Notes: generated from the letters alone by a model not told the origin. DNA of 64,000 nt from Cephalotrichum gorgonifer (GCA_900312665.1 ONZQ02000017.1:592130-656129), one strand, 5' to 3'. Shown: positions 11,359-21,559, counted from the stretch's first letter. A program made the numbers and translations.

Positions 11359-12469
11359 TCAATGAGACTGCGCTTGAACTGGGGGTACTCCGCTGCCAAG
11401 CTCGTATGCTTGCACGGCCGGGTCCATTTCATACACCTGCGTTGTAGGATCCACGCGCGTCGCAGGGTCTAATTCTGGACGGTTCGGCCCCGGGGGGTGA
11501 ACCGTCGGGTCCATCTCATACGGGCCCTTCACAGCCGCAGGTCCCACTGGAATAGTACCCATCTGCGGTTGCCAGGGTTGTTGGTTTGGGTAGCCTGGGG
11601 GTTGGTTTGGGTAACCTGGGCCCGGTGGAACCGGCGCTTGGGTATTCGCGGAGTTCCGCCGCCTCCGCAGGAGAATGAATGTCAGAACCGCCGCCGCCAC
11701 AAGTGCAAAGAAGAAGAGAACCCCAAACACTATTCCAACTATGGCCCCCGTAGACAAGGAGCTCCCACCACCAGCATCTTCGGGGCTGTCTTGTCGGCCA
11801 GGGCTCGTCTCGGTTGGCTGCGAATCAGACGTGAACGTGTCGCCCGTCCTGGAGCGGACCTGTATGGGATACGCAAGCTGCCATGAGTTCAGGAATCCGG
11901 GGTCGAGGGTGAATGTCCGCGTGGAAAGCACTTCCTGGTTGAATATGTTGTCGAGCACGACGACTTGCGTAGTTGTCGAGAGGAGGGACAAGCACGGCAC
12001 GTCATAAGTTGCGGAGTTGGGCCCGACTTGGGGACATTGATAGTCTGCACCACGCGCGTTAGACGTGAAGCCATCTTCAGTATTTGCTACCTGTCCTTAG
12101 AGAGAGTGGCGGTGGCAAGGGCATCGACTAACTCGTGGGGCAGCAAAGAGCAATAGTCTCTCCCGGCTCGGAACTCAGGCTGGCAGGCGGCGCGCACCTC
12201 CTGTACTGCCCGGGACACACGCCGGGCGAGTAGTAACTCGTCATCCAGGCGAAGTTCTCGGTGTAAAAATTGCTGGACGGACAACACGTGCTGACGGCAC
12301 ACCCCTGCGTATTGTACGTCCATGGTAGGCCCAGCGCTATCGTGTTCAGATCAAAGAGCGAGTTGAGGCAGTCGGGCGGGAAAGTCGTCGGCGGCAGCTG
12401 TCCGAGATTCGTCGACGTGGTGTAGTCCGGGACCGGGACCACCGGGTCTACAATGGTGGTGTCGGCCAT
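11359..12469 (-). CDS. single-pass membrane protein with cysteine-containing ectodomain and proline-rich tail
   Basis: Predicted as two exons, 12133-12469 and 11359-12074, joined by a 58-nt intron (GTTAGT donor, phase 1), giving 350 residues. The N-terminal 220 residues contain cysteine pairs typical of a fungal surface-protein layout (CAVSTCCPSSNFY, GVCPGQYRRCAPPA, ETIALCCP). One hydrophobic helix follows at about 221-248 (AIVGIVFGVLFFFALVAAAV), then RRRR and a Pro/Gly/Gln-rich cytoplasmic tail with repeated YEMDP motifs. No N-terminal signal peptide is visible from the chosen ATG, so either insertion is signal-anchor style or a short 5' exon has been missed. The layout is common in Eurotiomycetes and its function is unknown. 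The acceptor is inferred from frame. Confidence 0.68.
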
Positions 12470-14172
12470 CTTGGGCCTGCAAGCCAAAAACGAACGCGCA
12501 AGGTCTTGAAGAGGCAAGCTTCGGACGGTTCCTATCTCAGCTCGGGGCCAAGATAAACTTGAAATACCAAAGGATGTTCTGAAGACCTTCCTACGCAAAC
12601 CAGGCTTCAGCCCCGGAATTTCCGGAGCCTATCTTGTAGGGATCGCCTCCTGCGTGCATTCGGCTTTTTTCCATTTACGGACAGGATTCCCAAGGCTGCT
12701 GGGATGTGATGGCCGAATAAGGGCAAGAACGTGGGGATCTGGTGTGGCACGGAGTGTTTCGAAAGTGGTGCTTACTTCTTGCTCCGAAAGCAGTGACCTC
12801 AAATGGATGTGGCGCAGACGGCTTGGGGTGTTAGGTAGGAATCGATTGGCTGCTTTCCAAGCAGTTCCCTACTCAGGGGTAACCCACTCCCCCTGGTCGT
12901 TTGTTCTTTGCAGTTTGTCTGGTCTCATAATATTCATATAGTCCAAGTGTATTTTTAAATACGCGTATTACCGCCCGTCACTGGTCCAAGGTATCATTGC
13001 AGTTCAGACCATCGCCGTTGCCCCCGGTTGAACCACTGCTTAAGACCATATTACAACCGACCCTTGCCTTTTTAATGGCTCACCTAATCACCCTGTGCTG
13101 CTTTCTAACGAACCGGAATCTGTGGGCCCAGGGGCCGCGCGTTGAACGCCTCGTAAGAACCTTGCTCGCTAATAAGAAAGTTAGCTAGAACTCTCCGGCA
13201 AGAAAATATGGATGCCACACATGACTGCATTCACTCCGATCTCTGCTTTATTTTGAATCTGGTCGATTTTGCGTTATTCAAATTAGCCTGGGAGTTGTAA
13301 TACGTAGCAATGGCTTTTCCAACTTGGTTGGGCTCAAAATACGAAGATCAGTTGATAAACCCACAAGGTCGGCAATGTGAAGCGGAGTCCCGCTTTGCAA
13401 TCACCCCATCAAACTTCAAACCTCCTTCGATAGAATTCAATCTCAGTAACCCTTCTGTTATTTATGAATTCAAGCACTTTGAGTATTCCCGAGTCTAGCT
13501 TCGTTCCTCAAGGCTCTTCTGGGCAAACTGTAAGCGGTTTGCGTCACCTGTGGATCACCGAAGAGCCCCGACTTACATTGCCTCTAGGATGTTGACTTCA
13601 TCATCAACATTGATACCGCGCCGCAAAGTGTCTAGCAGAAGCTCTTAGAACTCCCGCAGTCTCCCTTCATCTAGCACGCACAGTTCTTTTACTACAAGGG
13701 CACCGATGGATGCCATACTCAAATCGATATCACACCTAAGTGGCAGGTATGTCAATCCCGTTCCAAAAGGTTGCCTTCTTCAATATCTGGTTTCTCTCTT
13801 CTTTCCCCTCTTACTTCGTCAACCCATGAGGAGTCGGGAATGATGTTGGGAAGGTCGCGCGGTACGCTGGAATACTAGTATCCATACTGACTTACATCCA
13901 CTACTGTAGGAGATGATTTGCCCGTGGTCACGCTGTTCCAAACCCGCTCATGGGGTACCCCAGTGAGCCCACTCATCCATCGCCCCCTTTCTCCCCCCTG
14001 TCTTCCATCAAACCAACCAGAGTGGAAGCTCATTTATGTTGGCCTGGATTTGAGTCCTCCAGTGACCTGCTGTTACATCCCTATATCCAGGGGAGAGGAG
14101 GGAAAATATGGAGGGGCTCCCCCCCCTCCCCTCCTCCTCTCCCTCCTCCTCTCCCCTCTCCGTACTCCTCTC
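12470..14172. other. intergenic with possible decayed exons near 13.3-13.75 kb
   Basis: No complete gene. Short spliceable-looking segments occur on the plus strand. At 13498-13551 a segment ends before a GTAAGC donor. A CTCTAG acceptor precedes DVDFIINIDTAPQSV (about 13588-13632). A CATCTAG acceptor precedes HAQFFYYKGTDGC and ITPKWQ (about 13676-13747), which ends at a GTATGT donor. They do not join into an open gene and I cannot name a family. The stretch after 13950 becomes pyrimidine-rich and leads into the dispersed repeat. Confidence 0.3.
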
Positions 14173-15034
14173 CCTATACATCCCTCCTCCCTCCTCCTCC
14201 TCTCCCTCCTTCCTCTTCCTTCTTCTCCTCCTTATCCTAGATAGAGGGGAGGGCGGGGCTCTCCCCCCAATTCCATTTCTATTCCTATCCTCCCATAGAG
14301 AAAAGAAGGGGGGGCGCCCTCCTTCCCTCCTCCCCTCCCTCCCCCTCTCCCTGGGTCTCTAAAGGTGGCCTCCAATTTGGGATCAGGACCTTCCCCTCTC
14401 TTCTCTCTTCACCTTTCCTCTTCCCCTCTTCCCCTCCTCCTCTCCTCTGAGAGGGACTCTCTCCCCCCTTCTTCCTCTTCCCCCTCTCCCCTCTCTCTTC
14501 TGGGTCTGGAAAGGTGGCCTCTAATACTCTGATTTGGGATCAGATAGACTAAGCCCTCTCCTTGTCTTTTACAGGGTAGTAGGTATTTAAAGTCCTCCCC
14601 CCTCCTAGAATTTCATCTTTCTTTTCTCCTCTTAGCTACCAGAACTCAATGCTCAGTCACTTCCCCCTATTTTTTCAATCTTACCCTTTCAGAAATCAAG
14701 ACCTAGTACCCAGAAGTGTTCTCTCCGACCAAGTTTTGTACTAGAAATCACTATCTCGGAGCACCCTCCTGTCTGTTGTCCCTCTTTCAAATACCACCTC
14801 CATTTATACCTAACCTTAACTTGTACGATCGAGATGAAGTGCCGCTATGCTGGCGACTCTGACCAGCTGCCGACTAAACATCGCTGTGTCCTTGTGGATA
14901 ACAAGATATACAATTATCGTATCCTATATCAGCTACCTGCCTTGTTCTCGGGCCTGCCGAATCAACTTTTTATTCCTTTCTGCTTCTTAGGTAGGAGATG
15001 TATCATCGAGCTATACAATAAAGAAACAAGGTCA
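14173..15034 (+). repeat. dispersed inverted repeat A, left copy
   Basis: About 0.86 kb that reappears in reverse orientation at 44835-45752. It has, in order: a long pyrimidine-rich tract; the block around gggcggggctctcccccc; a tract ending in TATTTAAAG; a leader; an ATG (14834) opening MKCRYAGDSDQLPTKHR; a short intron; and a second exon segment RRCIIELYNKETRS. Similarity between copies stops abruptly after aaacaaggtca. The module therefore carries a promoter-like region plus the start of a gene. What follows the breakpoint differs: an NLR WD40 tail here and unrelated sequence at the other copy. Confidence 0.85.
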
Positions 15035-15455
15035 GCAGACGCTCAAGGGTCATTGGGATTCGGTCATGGCCATTGTCTTCTCGCCCGATGGCAAGACGCT
15101 CGCGTCGGCTTCACATGACGGGACCATCCGGCTCTGGGATGCAGCGACGGGCACGTATCAGCAGACGCTCAAGGGTCATTGGGATTCGGTCACAGCCATG
15201 GCCTTCTCGCCCGACGGTCAGTATCTCTGGACAAACCGAGGATTGTTGAATATTATCCCGGACGGTTTGAACACTTCAAAGAACGGGAAACTGGCAGCGA
15301 GTGGAGCTTACTTCGTTAGTGGCGAATGGGTCACCCGAGATCAAAAGAACCTTCTCTGGCTTCCTCGCAGCTACAGGGCAACATGTGTAGCAGTTTATGA
15401 TAGTGTTGTTGTCTTAGGTCATTCTACTGGCCAGATAACATTCTTATATTTCTAA
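14834..15455 (+). pseudogene. repeat-A leader fused to the WD40 tail of an NLR
   Basis: From 15042 the plus strand encodes the end of a NACHT-WD40 protein. Two WD repeats are present (TLKGHWDSVMAIVFSPDGKT, then ASASHDGTIRLWDAATGTY, and a second GHWDSV repeat). They are followed by the characteristic C-terminal tail (GEWVTRDQKNLLWLPRSYRA, TCVAVYDSVVVLGHSTGQI) and a stop at 15453-15455. Upstream, at 14834-15034, is the exon-intron-exon start carried by repeat A. The leader frame (..YNKETRSADAQGS) is not the WD40 frame, so the junction looks non-functional. Everything N-terminal to the last two WD repeats, including NACHT, is missing. The near-identity of the two repeats is usual for NLR repeats that undergo concerted evolution. 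Confidence 0.75.
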
Positions 15456-16203
15456 TATCTTTGCTCAAATAGAGGGTCTGGGAGAGATGATTGCTTCATA
15501 CTACTTGGTTTCGCCACTGATCCACCTGCCACTTCCTTACTTCCTGTCGGGCTGAGAAATCAGAGGTGGTCCGGGATACGCGGAGAGTGGGACTCACGAT
15601 TAGATTGATTTGTGTGTCGCGCTTCAAATTTCCCATGCTCCCCGTGATCCTCTGCCCTCTCGCTGTCTCTCGCTTTCTCTAAGACGGATTCCCGCGGTGT
15701 TCAGAGAAGGTCGAGTGAACGGCCGTCAAACATTATGCCGGAAGGTTGCTAAGCCCCACACGACGATGACAACTTCGCACGACGAACTGGCCGTCATAAG
15801 TCGAGAACAAATTAAGCACCGAACGACCACCTGCCCCACTTCCGTGTCGCCGTTGTCTACACCGGGTGGGGCTCATTCCCCAGAGAGGAAGTTGCCAAAG
15901 GGCTGCTGGATCACGAAAGAAAGCCACTGCGTCGGCATGGAGGTGGTTCGAGCGGGTCACGAGCTGGCGAACTACGAAGTAACGCGCCGCGATTCGCAAT
16001 AGTCACAGCAGTCAGCTTCGGCGCGTCGCGGGCTCTCGCTTACTCTCACGGCTGTACTTGAACTGATGTCGCTATGGAATCGTCTTATCTACAGCAGTGG
16101 CCTGAACACATTTTCTCCCGTCTTGACCTATTTCCTATATTGCCTTTACTTTTCCTGAAGAACGGGGGTATGCCAAAATATTATTCCGTTAGGGATATGC
16201 GAA
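15456..16203. other. intergenic, nothing recognised
   Basis: Short frames only. It separates the plus-strand WD40 tail from the minus-strand NACHT scrap. Confidence 0.35.
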
Positions 16204-16425
16204 CTAGTAAACGGGAAAGAGAAAGGGGTCGATAGATAGCGGCCGTATAGCAAAACAGATCCATTGGATCAGTTTGATAGAATCGTCGTCCATATCACTG
16301 ATGAGCTTTTTGTATAGTTCATCAAGTGCCTGAGGGACACGGCAGATTGCTGCCTCGATTTTCGTAAAGCCGAAACCCCGGCGATGAAGTGTCTTGGCTT
16401 GCTCTACCACGAGATGGGCCCACAT
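16204..16425 (-). pseudogene. NLR fragment, post-NACHT helical region
   Basis: A 73-residue minus-strand frame reads MWAHLVVEQAKTLHRRG, then PQALDELYKKLISDMDDD and LIQWICFAIRPLSID. This is the conserved stretch following the NACHT NTPase in fungal NLRs (consensus pattern MWA.LVV.Q...L...G...PQ.LDELY..L...D....LIQW.CFA.RPL). Neither the NTPase motifs upstream nor repeats downstream are present, so this is an isolated scrap. It is on the opposite strand to the WD40 tail 750 bp away, so the two need not come from one gene. Confidence 0.75.
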
Positions 16426-16429
16426 AAAA

Positions 16430-17333
16430 ACGCCGGAGGTGTGCAGTTAAGGTTGGACTGGGGAACCTGGTAAATGAGCTGATGAGCCAATGAGCCGTTT
16501 TGTATCCAGCCAATCGTTAATAAGCGCCTTGAACACGTTAATTAGCAGAGAGAGTTGTCGAATTTATTTCTCAAACATACTCACTCAAGCCTGCAACATC
16601 CCTTTGCCCACCAGCCTTTCGCGCAGCATGTAAGACGGCGCAGGTGACCGACATCTAGAGAGTAGCTGGTTGGCGCCGTAGGTCGTAAAACCCACCTGGG
16701 TATTCGGCCTGGAAGGGGGACTGCCTCTACCACCGAACCGAGCTATGCGTACTTCGCATGCACAACCTGAGACATCTGGGAGCCACGCCGTTCTCTTTTA
16801 AGCCAATCGGAGTCTCCTTGAACGGACCCACTCAGACGGATGAAACTCAACCACCTACGACACATGGATGCCCAAGCACTTCGAGATCATCTGCTCTGCC
16901 ATCATTCAGTTGCCGTCGGATTTGGACTTTGATGTCCCACCACTTTCTGAGGCGACTGGGCTTTCCTAGGATTAGGAAACCTGATGCAGTCGGGTGTCCG
17001 CGTGTCTGCTCCGCTTCTGCTGGCGATGGGGACAGCCAGTCGAGTATCGCGGAGCAGCAAGCGGTCACTCCTCCACAATATCCGGGCAGCGAGTTACAAA
17101 GCATTGAGCCTTGGAGGCTTATTTAAGTATCTGCAGAGCCCCCCTGAACTCTTTCAAACGCTTATAATTTAACAAAGTACAACAAAGGAGTGAAGGAAGA
17201 GAAATCGAGACGGCATGCTAGAGTGTCGAAGACCTCGTACAACACAGCCAAATAAGTCCAAAACAAAATCAAATATCCACCCCTCTGACATTGTCTCAAA
17301 CCAACCCCTTAGATCTGCCCTACAATCGGCACC
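16430..17333. other. intergenic, no secure gene
   Basis: Opposing frames of about 85-120 codons are open around 16758-17126, but neither shows a recognisable motif, signal peptide or splice structure. I leave it unannotated. Confidence 0.3.
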
Positions 17334-17801
17334 TCACTGTACAGCAGAGTTCACAATAAACGGCTCAAACTCGGGTCCGGGCGACGAAGGCAGTACCAGC
17401 GGGGTGCTGAGGTCTCCCTCAACCACAGATGCATCCCTCGCCGTCGGCCACGTACACTCAGTTGGCTCCCAGCGGTAGTAGTACATGGCGCCCTGGCTCT
17501 GTTCGGGGCCGTTGCCTCGAAGCCACGAGTCCCTAACTGTATGAAAACAGTATTTGACGCTCTGATTTCCGATGTCCTGGACAAGATGGCCTCGTCTCCT
17601 GGCCCAGTCCACACAAAATTCGACGATGCTCGGGATCCTCCGATCATAGCAACCGTCGTTGAAGTCGCGATCGATGTATGAACTGCCACTGTTGTCGAAA
17701 AAGGCACCGCGCGCGTCGTAGTTCTGCGCGATCATCTCAATGTGCCAGGCATTGACGGCAGGGACCGCGAGCGTGGCGAGGAGGAACTTGGGGAGATGCA
17801 T
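17334..17801 (-). CDS. small secreted four-cysteine protein, effector-like
   Basis: Intron-less frame of 155 residues starting with a clear signal peptide (MHLPKFLLATLAVPAVNA, probable cleavage after residue 18). The mature part has four cysteines at 51, 63, 85 and 116, enough for two disulfides, and several Trp/Tyr pairs. No enzyme motif is visible. The C-terminal 30 residues after the last cysteine are Pro/Ser-rich. Size, secretion signal and even cysteine count fit small secreted fungal proteins (effectors or antimicrobial-type), but no family is recognised, so the role is inference. It sits in gene-poor DNA next to NLR debris. Confidence 0.62.
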   Translation of the reverse strand: MHLPKFLLATLAVPAVNAWHIEMIAQNYDARGAFFDNSGSSYIDRDFNDGCYDRRIPSIVEFCVDWARRRGHLVQDIGNQSVKYCFHTVRDSWLRGNGPEQSQGAMYYYRWEPTECTWPTARDASVVEGDLSTPLVLPSSPGPEFEPFIVNSAVQ

Positions 17802-18662
17802 CGTGTTTGATGTTGGCCTTGGGCGTCGCCTCAGTTAGTAATAGCAAGAATCAGACCAGACTCACGTACCTTTGCCACTTAATATAGCAATACAAGTAGA
17901 AAAACCGGATGGAAAGCTGGATGAAGAACGGCTCCGATGCCTGTCATCAATGACTCTTATATAGATACTTCATGTTGTCCGATGGCATGCAAGTTCTGGG
18001 TCGTCGGAGATGTTGGTACGGAATCTTACTCTTAGGCGGGTGATTGTCCCGATTAGGGGAGTGATGAAGCGGATTTTGGTTGCGGCTTCATACCAGAATC
18101 CTTCGCTGAATCCGGTTGGGTGCTGACATTGTGGTTATCGGAAAACAGGCACCTGAGAATGTTGGCATTTTTCCGCTTTGGTAATATTGGTTGAATCCGA
18201 GCCCCTAGAACGGCTCGTTCCGCCTATGAAGTGGCATAAAGAGACTGGTCTGGATATTTTCTCTCTCTAATATTATCACTATCAAACTCCTAGGGATAGT
18301 CACCTATGATAATCTGGAGCTAAGAATATTCCGTGAAATCCGGAGCACGGAATCCGGAGCCGGGAATAGGGGTAACCGAGAACCGGCGAAAGAGTGGGGC
18401 CATCCGGTATCCGAGACCGATTAATCCGATTATGTAATAGAGGGGCATGGGCAATAGCAATCCAGTGTACTCCGTACAGTACAGTCGAGGGAAGGCAGTG
18501 GGACCAGTGGGCCGATACGGGTGTATGTAAACCCAGCGCAAATGGGGACTCGTGTAAATATTCAAAACATACTGGACCCTAAACCTCTCCTTAACATAAC
18601 TATTAAATAGCAAGGAAATCAACCACGACCCCAACAACCCCGACCCAACAACCCCGACCCAG
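17802..18662. other. intergenic
   Basis: Promoter side of the small secreted protein gene, then the 3' flank of the gene at 18663. A frame of 179 codons at 18320-18859 on the minus strand overlaps that gene out of frame. It has no recognisable domain and is treated as a shadow. Confidence 0.35.
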
Positions 18663-19421
18663 TCATAACCGGCGGACTTCGTAAACGAGCGGGGACTCAT
18701 CCGGAAGAAGAAGTCCCATGATCGGTCGTCGAAATGTATACAATGCAGACTCCACTTCCCCCGCGAAAGCATAAAGCCTGCTTGTTCCATATGAAGCTGA
18801 GAACAATTTCCTCTCACGGTCTGGGACCAATGAAAATCGGCGTTTATGGGGCCCTTCAACGTCCACCTTCGTCACATAGCCAATCGGTATATCTGCCCTG
18901 ATAGTCCGACCGCGATCATCTACACTCTCCCACTCACTACAGTCCCTTGTGTAATACTGAGCCACCCCGTCAAAGGTTGCCTCGACTCCGATGACGATAC
19001 AACGAGGGGCCCACACATCGTCGCGTTTCTGTCGCTTCGAGAGCTGTTCATCGGAGTCCAGAGTCCGTTTCGTCTTTCGGGCTGACGTCGTCGCGACGCT
19101 ACCACTTTCTTCAGCGGCCATGTCGATATCCCTTTCTGAGGAGATGGTGATGGCGGGAGAAAGGGGCTGAGTGGTAACGAGCGAGTCATTTGGATCGTCC
19201 GATAGGAGAAATGAAGTCAGTGGGTCATCCTCGAGTTGGTCGGTGGAGGGGCCGGGAGGGCTGTCAGAGGGAATGCGTGGGCCCTCCTCGAGAGAGGGGC
19301 CGGGAGGACCGTCAGAGAGGACGCGCGGGCCCTCCTCGAGATGAGAGTCAGTGAAGGGATTAGGTAGGCCATCCTCGGGAGCGTGATCCCGGGAGGGTTG
19401 GCAGTGAGGAGAGTCATTCAT
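18663..19421 (-). CDS. unknown, probably nuclear protein with Pro/Glu repeats
   Basis: Minus-strand frame of 252 residues starting at MNDSPHCQPSRD. The frame is open further upstream, but that part reads through hydrophobic leader-like sequence of poor quality. Residues about 25-75 are acidic and proline-rich with two tandem copies of LEEGPRxxSDxPPGPS. A bipartite basic stretch KTKRTLDSDEQLSKRQKR then suggests a nuclear localisation signal. The C-terminal 120 residues look globular (PRCIVIGVEATFDGVAQYY and PIGYVTKVDVEG) but match no family known to me. There is no signal peptide or membrane helix. Confidence 0.5.
   Translation of the reverse strand: MNDSPHCQPSRDHAPEDGLPNPFTDSHLEEGPRVLSDGPPGPSLEEGPRIPSDSPPGPSTDQLEDDPLTSFLLSDDPNDSLVTTQPLSPAITISSERDIDMAAEESGSVATTSARKTKRTLDSDEQLSKRQKRDDVWAPRCIVIGVEATFDGVAQYYTRDCSEWESVDDRGRTIRADIPIGYVTKVDVEGPHKRRFSLVPDRERKLFSASYGTSRLYAFAGEVESALYTFRRPIMGLLLPDESPLVYEVRRL
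19245..19340. repeat. two tandem 48-bp units inside the coding region
   Basis: Two adjacent 48-bp copies, 19245-19292 and 19293-19340, differ at a few positions and end in gggccctcctcgag. They encode the LEEGPR..SD.PPGPS repeat of the 18663-19421 gene. The unit is a multiple of three, so copy number can vary without breaking the frame. Confidence 0.8.
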
Positions 19422-20580
19422 TGTAGCGGGTTGGAGGGGGAAATGGTATGGAGGTAGGAGCTGAGGGGAGAAGAGAAGACGAGGAGAAAGCGACAAGAAA
19501 AAGGAGAGGGTAGCTTGGTACTTAAGTACTTTGACAAACTCATTTGACCTCCATAGCCTAGCATAGGTCACATTCTCTGAACTCCTATTGGCTTACGAAG
19601 ATGTGATACATCATAGGTCCAGGTTGGACCTTTTGGCTAGCATGGCCGCGAGTAGTAGGGTCTGGTCGGTAGGATGTTGGAGATGGCGATAATGAGCCTC
19701 CTTGCTTATTGAAGCTGGAGGGTTTGGGGTGGCGACCCACAGCCATCTCCCACCCCACCCCCATTTTGGGTAAATTTATGACAGGACTGGAACAGGGGGA
19801 CCAACCCCCCGCTGCCACCTCGTGGGAAGTACCCCTACTCCACCCCCCTTGTCGGCTCCACCGGCGGCTCTGGAAGCAGGTGTGGAGGAACTTCCCGGCT
19901 ACTAGCACGTTAGTGGGTCAGCAGGTCCGGTACCTGATCGCCGTCCCCGCCTCTGTTCAAGGTGCTAAACGCTCTCTGAGGGTCTGGAACAGGGTGGTTT
20001 TACGAGCTTACTCACTATCTCATGCCCCCATGCCTGTACTCCTGGTCACCTGGCAATGGTGGGCCGCCTATTCTATGGATACCTGGCACCATCCCAACAC
20101 CCACCTCGTATCGATACCAAATGAATCGAGAGCGTATCATCCTGTACGGCTTCTTCTCGTCCCTGGCTGGAAGGCGCGAGGAGCTCGGCCACGGTGCTCA
20201 TACTTGTTGGAAGCAGCCAGTCCCCTTTTCGTAAGAGCTTTCCATTGCTGGAGCGCGTCGTACACTGGCACATTCTCAGGGTCATAGATGTCTTTTCGCC
20301 GCAGTTAAGCTCCCACGGAAGCCTTCTCACTGTTACATGTTGGACGTGGGGTGGCCCTCAGGCTGCTGGGAGCATATGTATTTAGGGGAAGGCTGGCCCC
20401 TATTCCTCCTCCCTCACTCCCTCTTTCCTTTCTCATCCTTCTTCTCCTCCGCTCGCCTCCCCTACAGCCAACTCTGCAACCTAGGATTGCCTTAGAGCCT
20501 CAGCCTACATAACCCATTCGATCCAGGCCCCCCACCAAGGCCAGGGGAGATAGGAGTTGAAGACACAAACATACCAACTT
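19422..20580. other. no secure gene; possible decayed coding sequence on the minus strand
   Basis: The plus strand has a 192-codon frame (19709-20287) of unnatural composition. The minus strand between 20285 and 20080 reads DPENVPVYDALQQWKALTKR and RAPRAFQPGTRRSRTGRYAL before stops intervene, which looks more protein-like but is unrecognised. A CT-rich leader with TATGTATTTA (about 20370-20470) precedes the repeat-containing frame at 20597. Confidence 0.3.
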
Positions 20581-20925
20581 TCCAGATCTCGAGGACATGG
20601 ACGGCCTGTCAGAACAGGACTCGGCCACTACGTTTGAAGACTTGGACGGCTTGTCAGACCAGGACTCAGCCACTACGCATTTTGAAGACTTGGACGGCTT
20701 GTCAGACCAGGACTCGGCCACTACGCATTTTGAAGACTTGGACGGCCTGTCAGAAGAGGAATTGGAGCTCTGGTTGGAGGAGGACTTGTTTCCGGATGGG
20801 GAGTTGTCAGATGACGACTTGTCGGATGGGGGCTTGTGGAGGAGGACTTGGTGGACTTGTCTGCTGGCGGCACGCGTGGCTGACAAGGCGGAAAATAATA
20901 CTACGGTGTATACTTGAGCCTGCAA
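20500..20925 (-). CDS. candidate secreted Ser/Lys-rich repeat protein (strand uncertain)
   Basis: The minus-strand frame of 141 residues begins with a plausible signal peptide (MQAQVYTVVLFSALSATRAA). It continues into Ser/Lys/Asp-rich low-complexity sequence with three repeats built around DKPSKSSKCVVAESWS, and ends in a hydrophobic stretch (LVCLCLQLLSPLALVGGL) that could be a membrane or GPI-type tail. The same DNA is open on the plus strand (20597-20917), so only one of the two is likely to be expressed. The signal peptide favours this strand, whereas the CT-rich, TATA-like leader at 20370-20470 favours the other. Confidence 0.3.
   Translation of the reverse strand: MQAQVYTVVLFSALSATRAASRQVHQVLLHKPPSDKSSSDNSPSGNKSSSNQSSNSSSDRPSKSSKCVVAESWSDKPSKSSKCVVAESWSDKPSKSSNVVAESCSDRPSMSSRSGKLVCLCLQLLSPLALVGGLDRMGYVG
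20595..20755. repeat. 48-bp coding minisatellite
   Basis: Three and a half tandem units beginning gacttggacggcttgtcaga. The first unit is 45 bp (one codon shorter), the next two are 48 bp and nearly identical, and the last diverges. Unit lengths are multiples of three, which keeps both strands open through the array. Confidence 0.9.
20597..20917 (+). CDS. candidate acidic repeat protein (strand uncertain)
   Basis: The plus-strand frame of 106 residues starts at an ATG after a CT-rich leader. It consists of tandem acidic repeats DLDGLSDQDSATTHFE (16 residues, about three copies) followed by an acidic EEELELWLEEDLF segment. It could encode a short acidic protein of unknown role. It overlaps the minus-strand candidate exactly, and I cannot decide between them from sequence alone. 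Confidence 0.3.
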   Translation: MDGLSEQDSATTFEDLDGLSDQDSATTHFEDLDGLSDQDSATTHFEDLDGLSEEELELWLEEDLFPDGELSDDDLSDGGLWRRTWWTCLLAARVADKAENNTTVYT

Positions 20926-21559
20926 TATATCTCGATGGCCATTCTAATAGGCCAATACATAGGCTCAGTAGCAAGTTAAGAATTTGCAGGTATGGTATGG
21001 GCCGAGTAGCTCCGTCAAGAGCCGGCGTAGCAAAGTCGAAGAATATCTTCGGGTTGAAGAAGCCGATGAGAGCCCCGATGCACTGGTCTAGGGATGGGTT
21101 AGCTACATGCGGCAATCCAGCACGTTGCCTGGCATACACGCTGCCGCTGTCAACATTACAAGCCTTGCAAGAGAGCTCTTTCTGAGACTCCCCATTATCG
21201 AGGGTGAGAATATAGGGTCAAGGTGAACGAAGAGACACTCCTGTGATATCGCAGGAGCAACTCAAGATATATAAGGCTGTTTCCGTCAACAAGAGAAAGA
21301 AGAAGTAGGGTCTTGGTTCATGGAATCTACATTCTAGATCCCGTGACTTGGAAACGAAGGTGGGGCTAGTGTGAATCATGACACTTTACACGGAGTACTT
21401 TGCACTGCCCCCACTCGTCACACCCACCTTCATGCATGGGTGCCTGGCTCAGCCCGCTCACCCCTGCTCACCCCTGCTCTCTCGGCTCGCGTGAGTGGAC
21501 GAGCCGGGTGAGCAAAAAACACAGATGTGTCGTAGTGGATAGCAACCGTCGACCCAGAT
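20926..21559. other. intergenic
   Basis: No recognisable gene. Short frames on the plus strand are out-of-phase continuations of the repeat region. Confidence 0.3.

Noticed and set aside
14100..14620. Leu/Pro/Ser-rich frames over the polypyrimidine tract
   Set aside because: Low-complexity readings of a CT-rich repeat, mirrored at 45.2-45.75 kb.
18320..18859. 179-codon minus-strand frame
   Set aside because: Overlaps the better supported 18663-19421 gene out of frame and shows no domain.
19709..20287. 192-codon plus-strand frame
   Set aside because: Trp/Arg/His-rich unnatural composition, no signal, no domain, and the opposite strand looks more protein-like.
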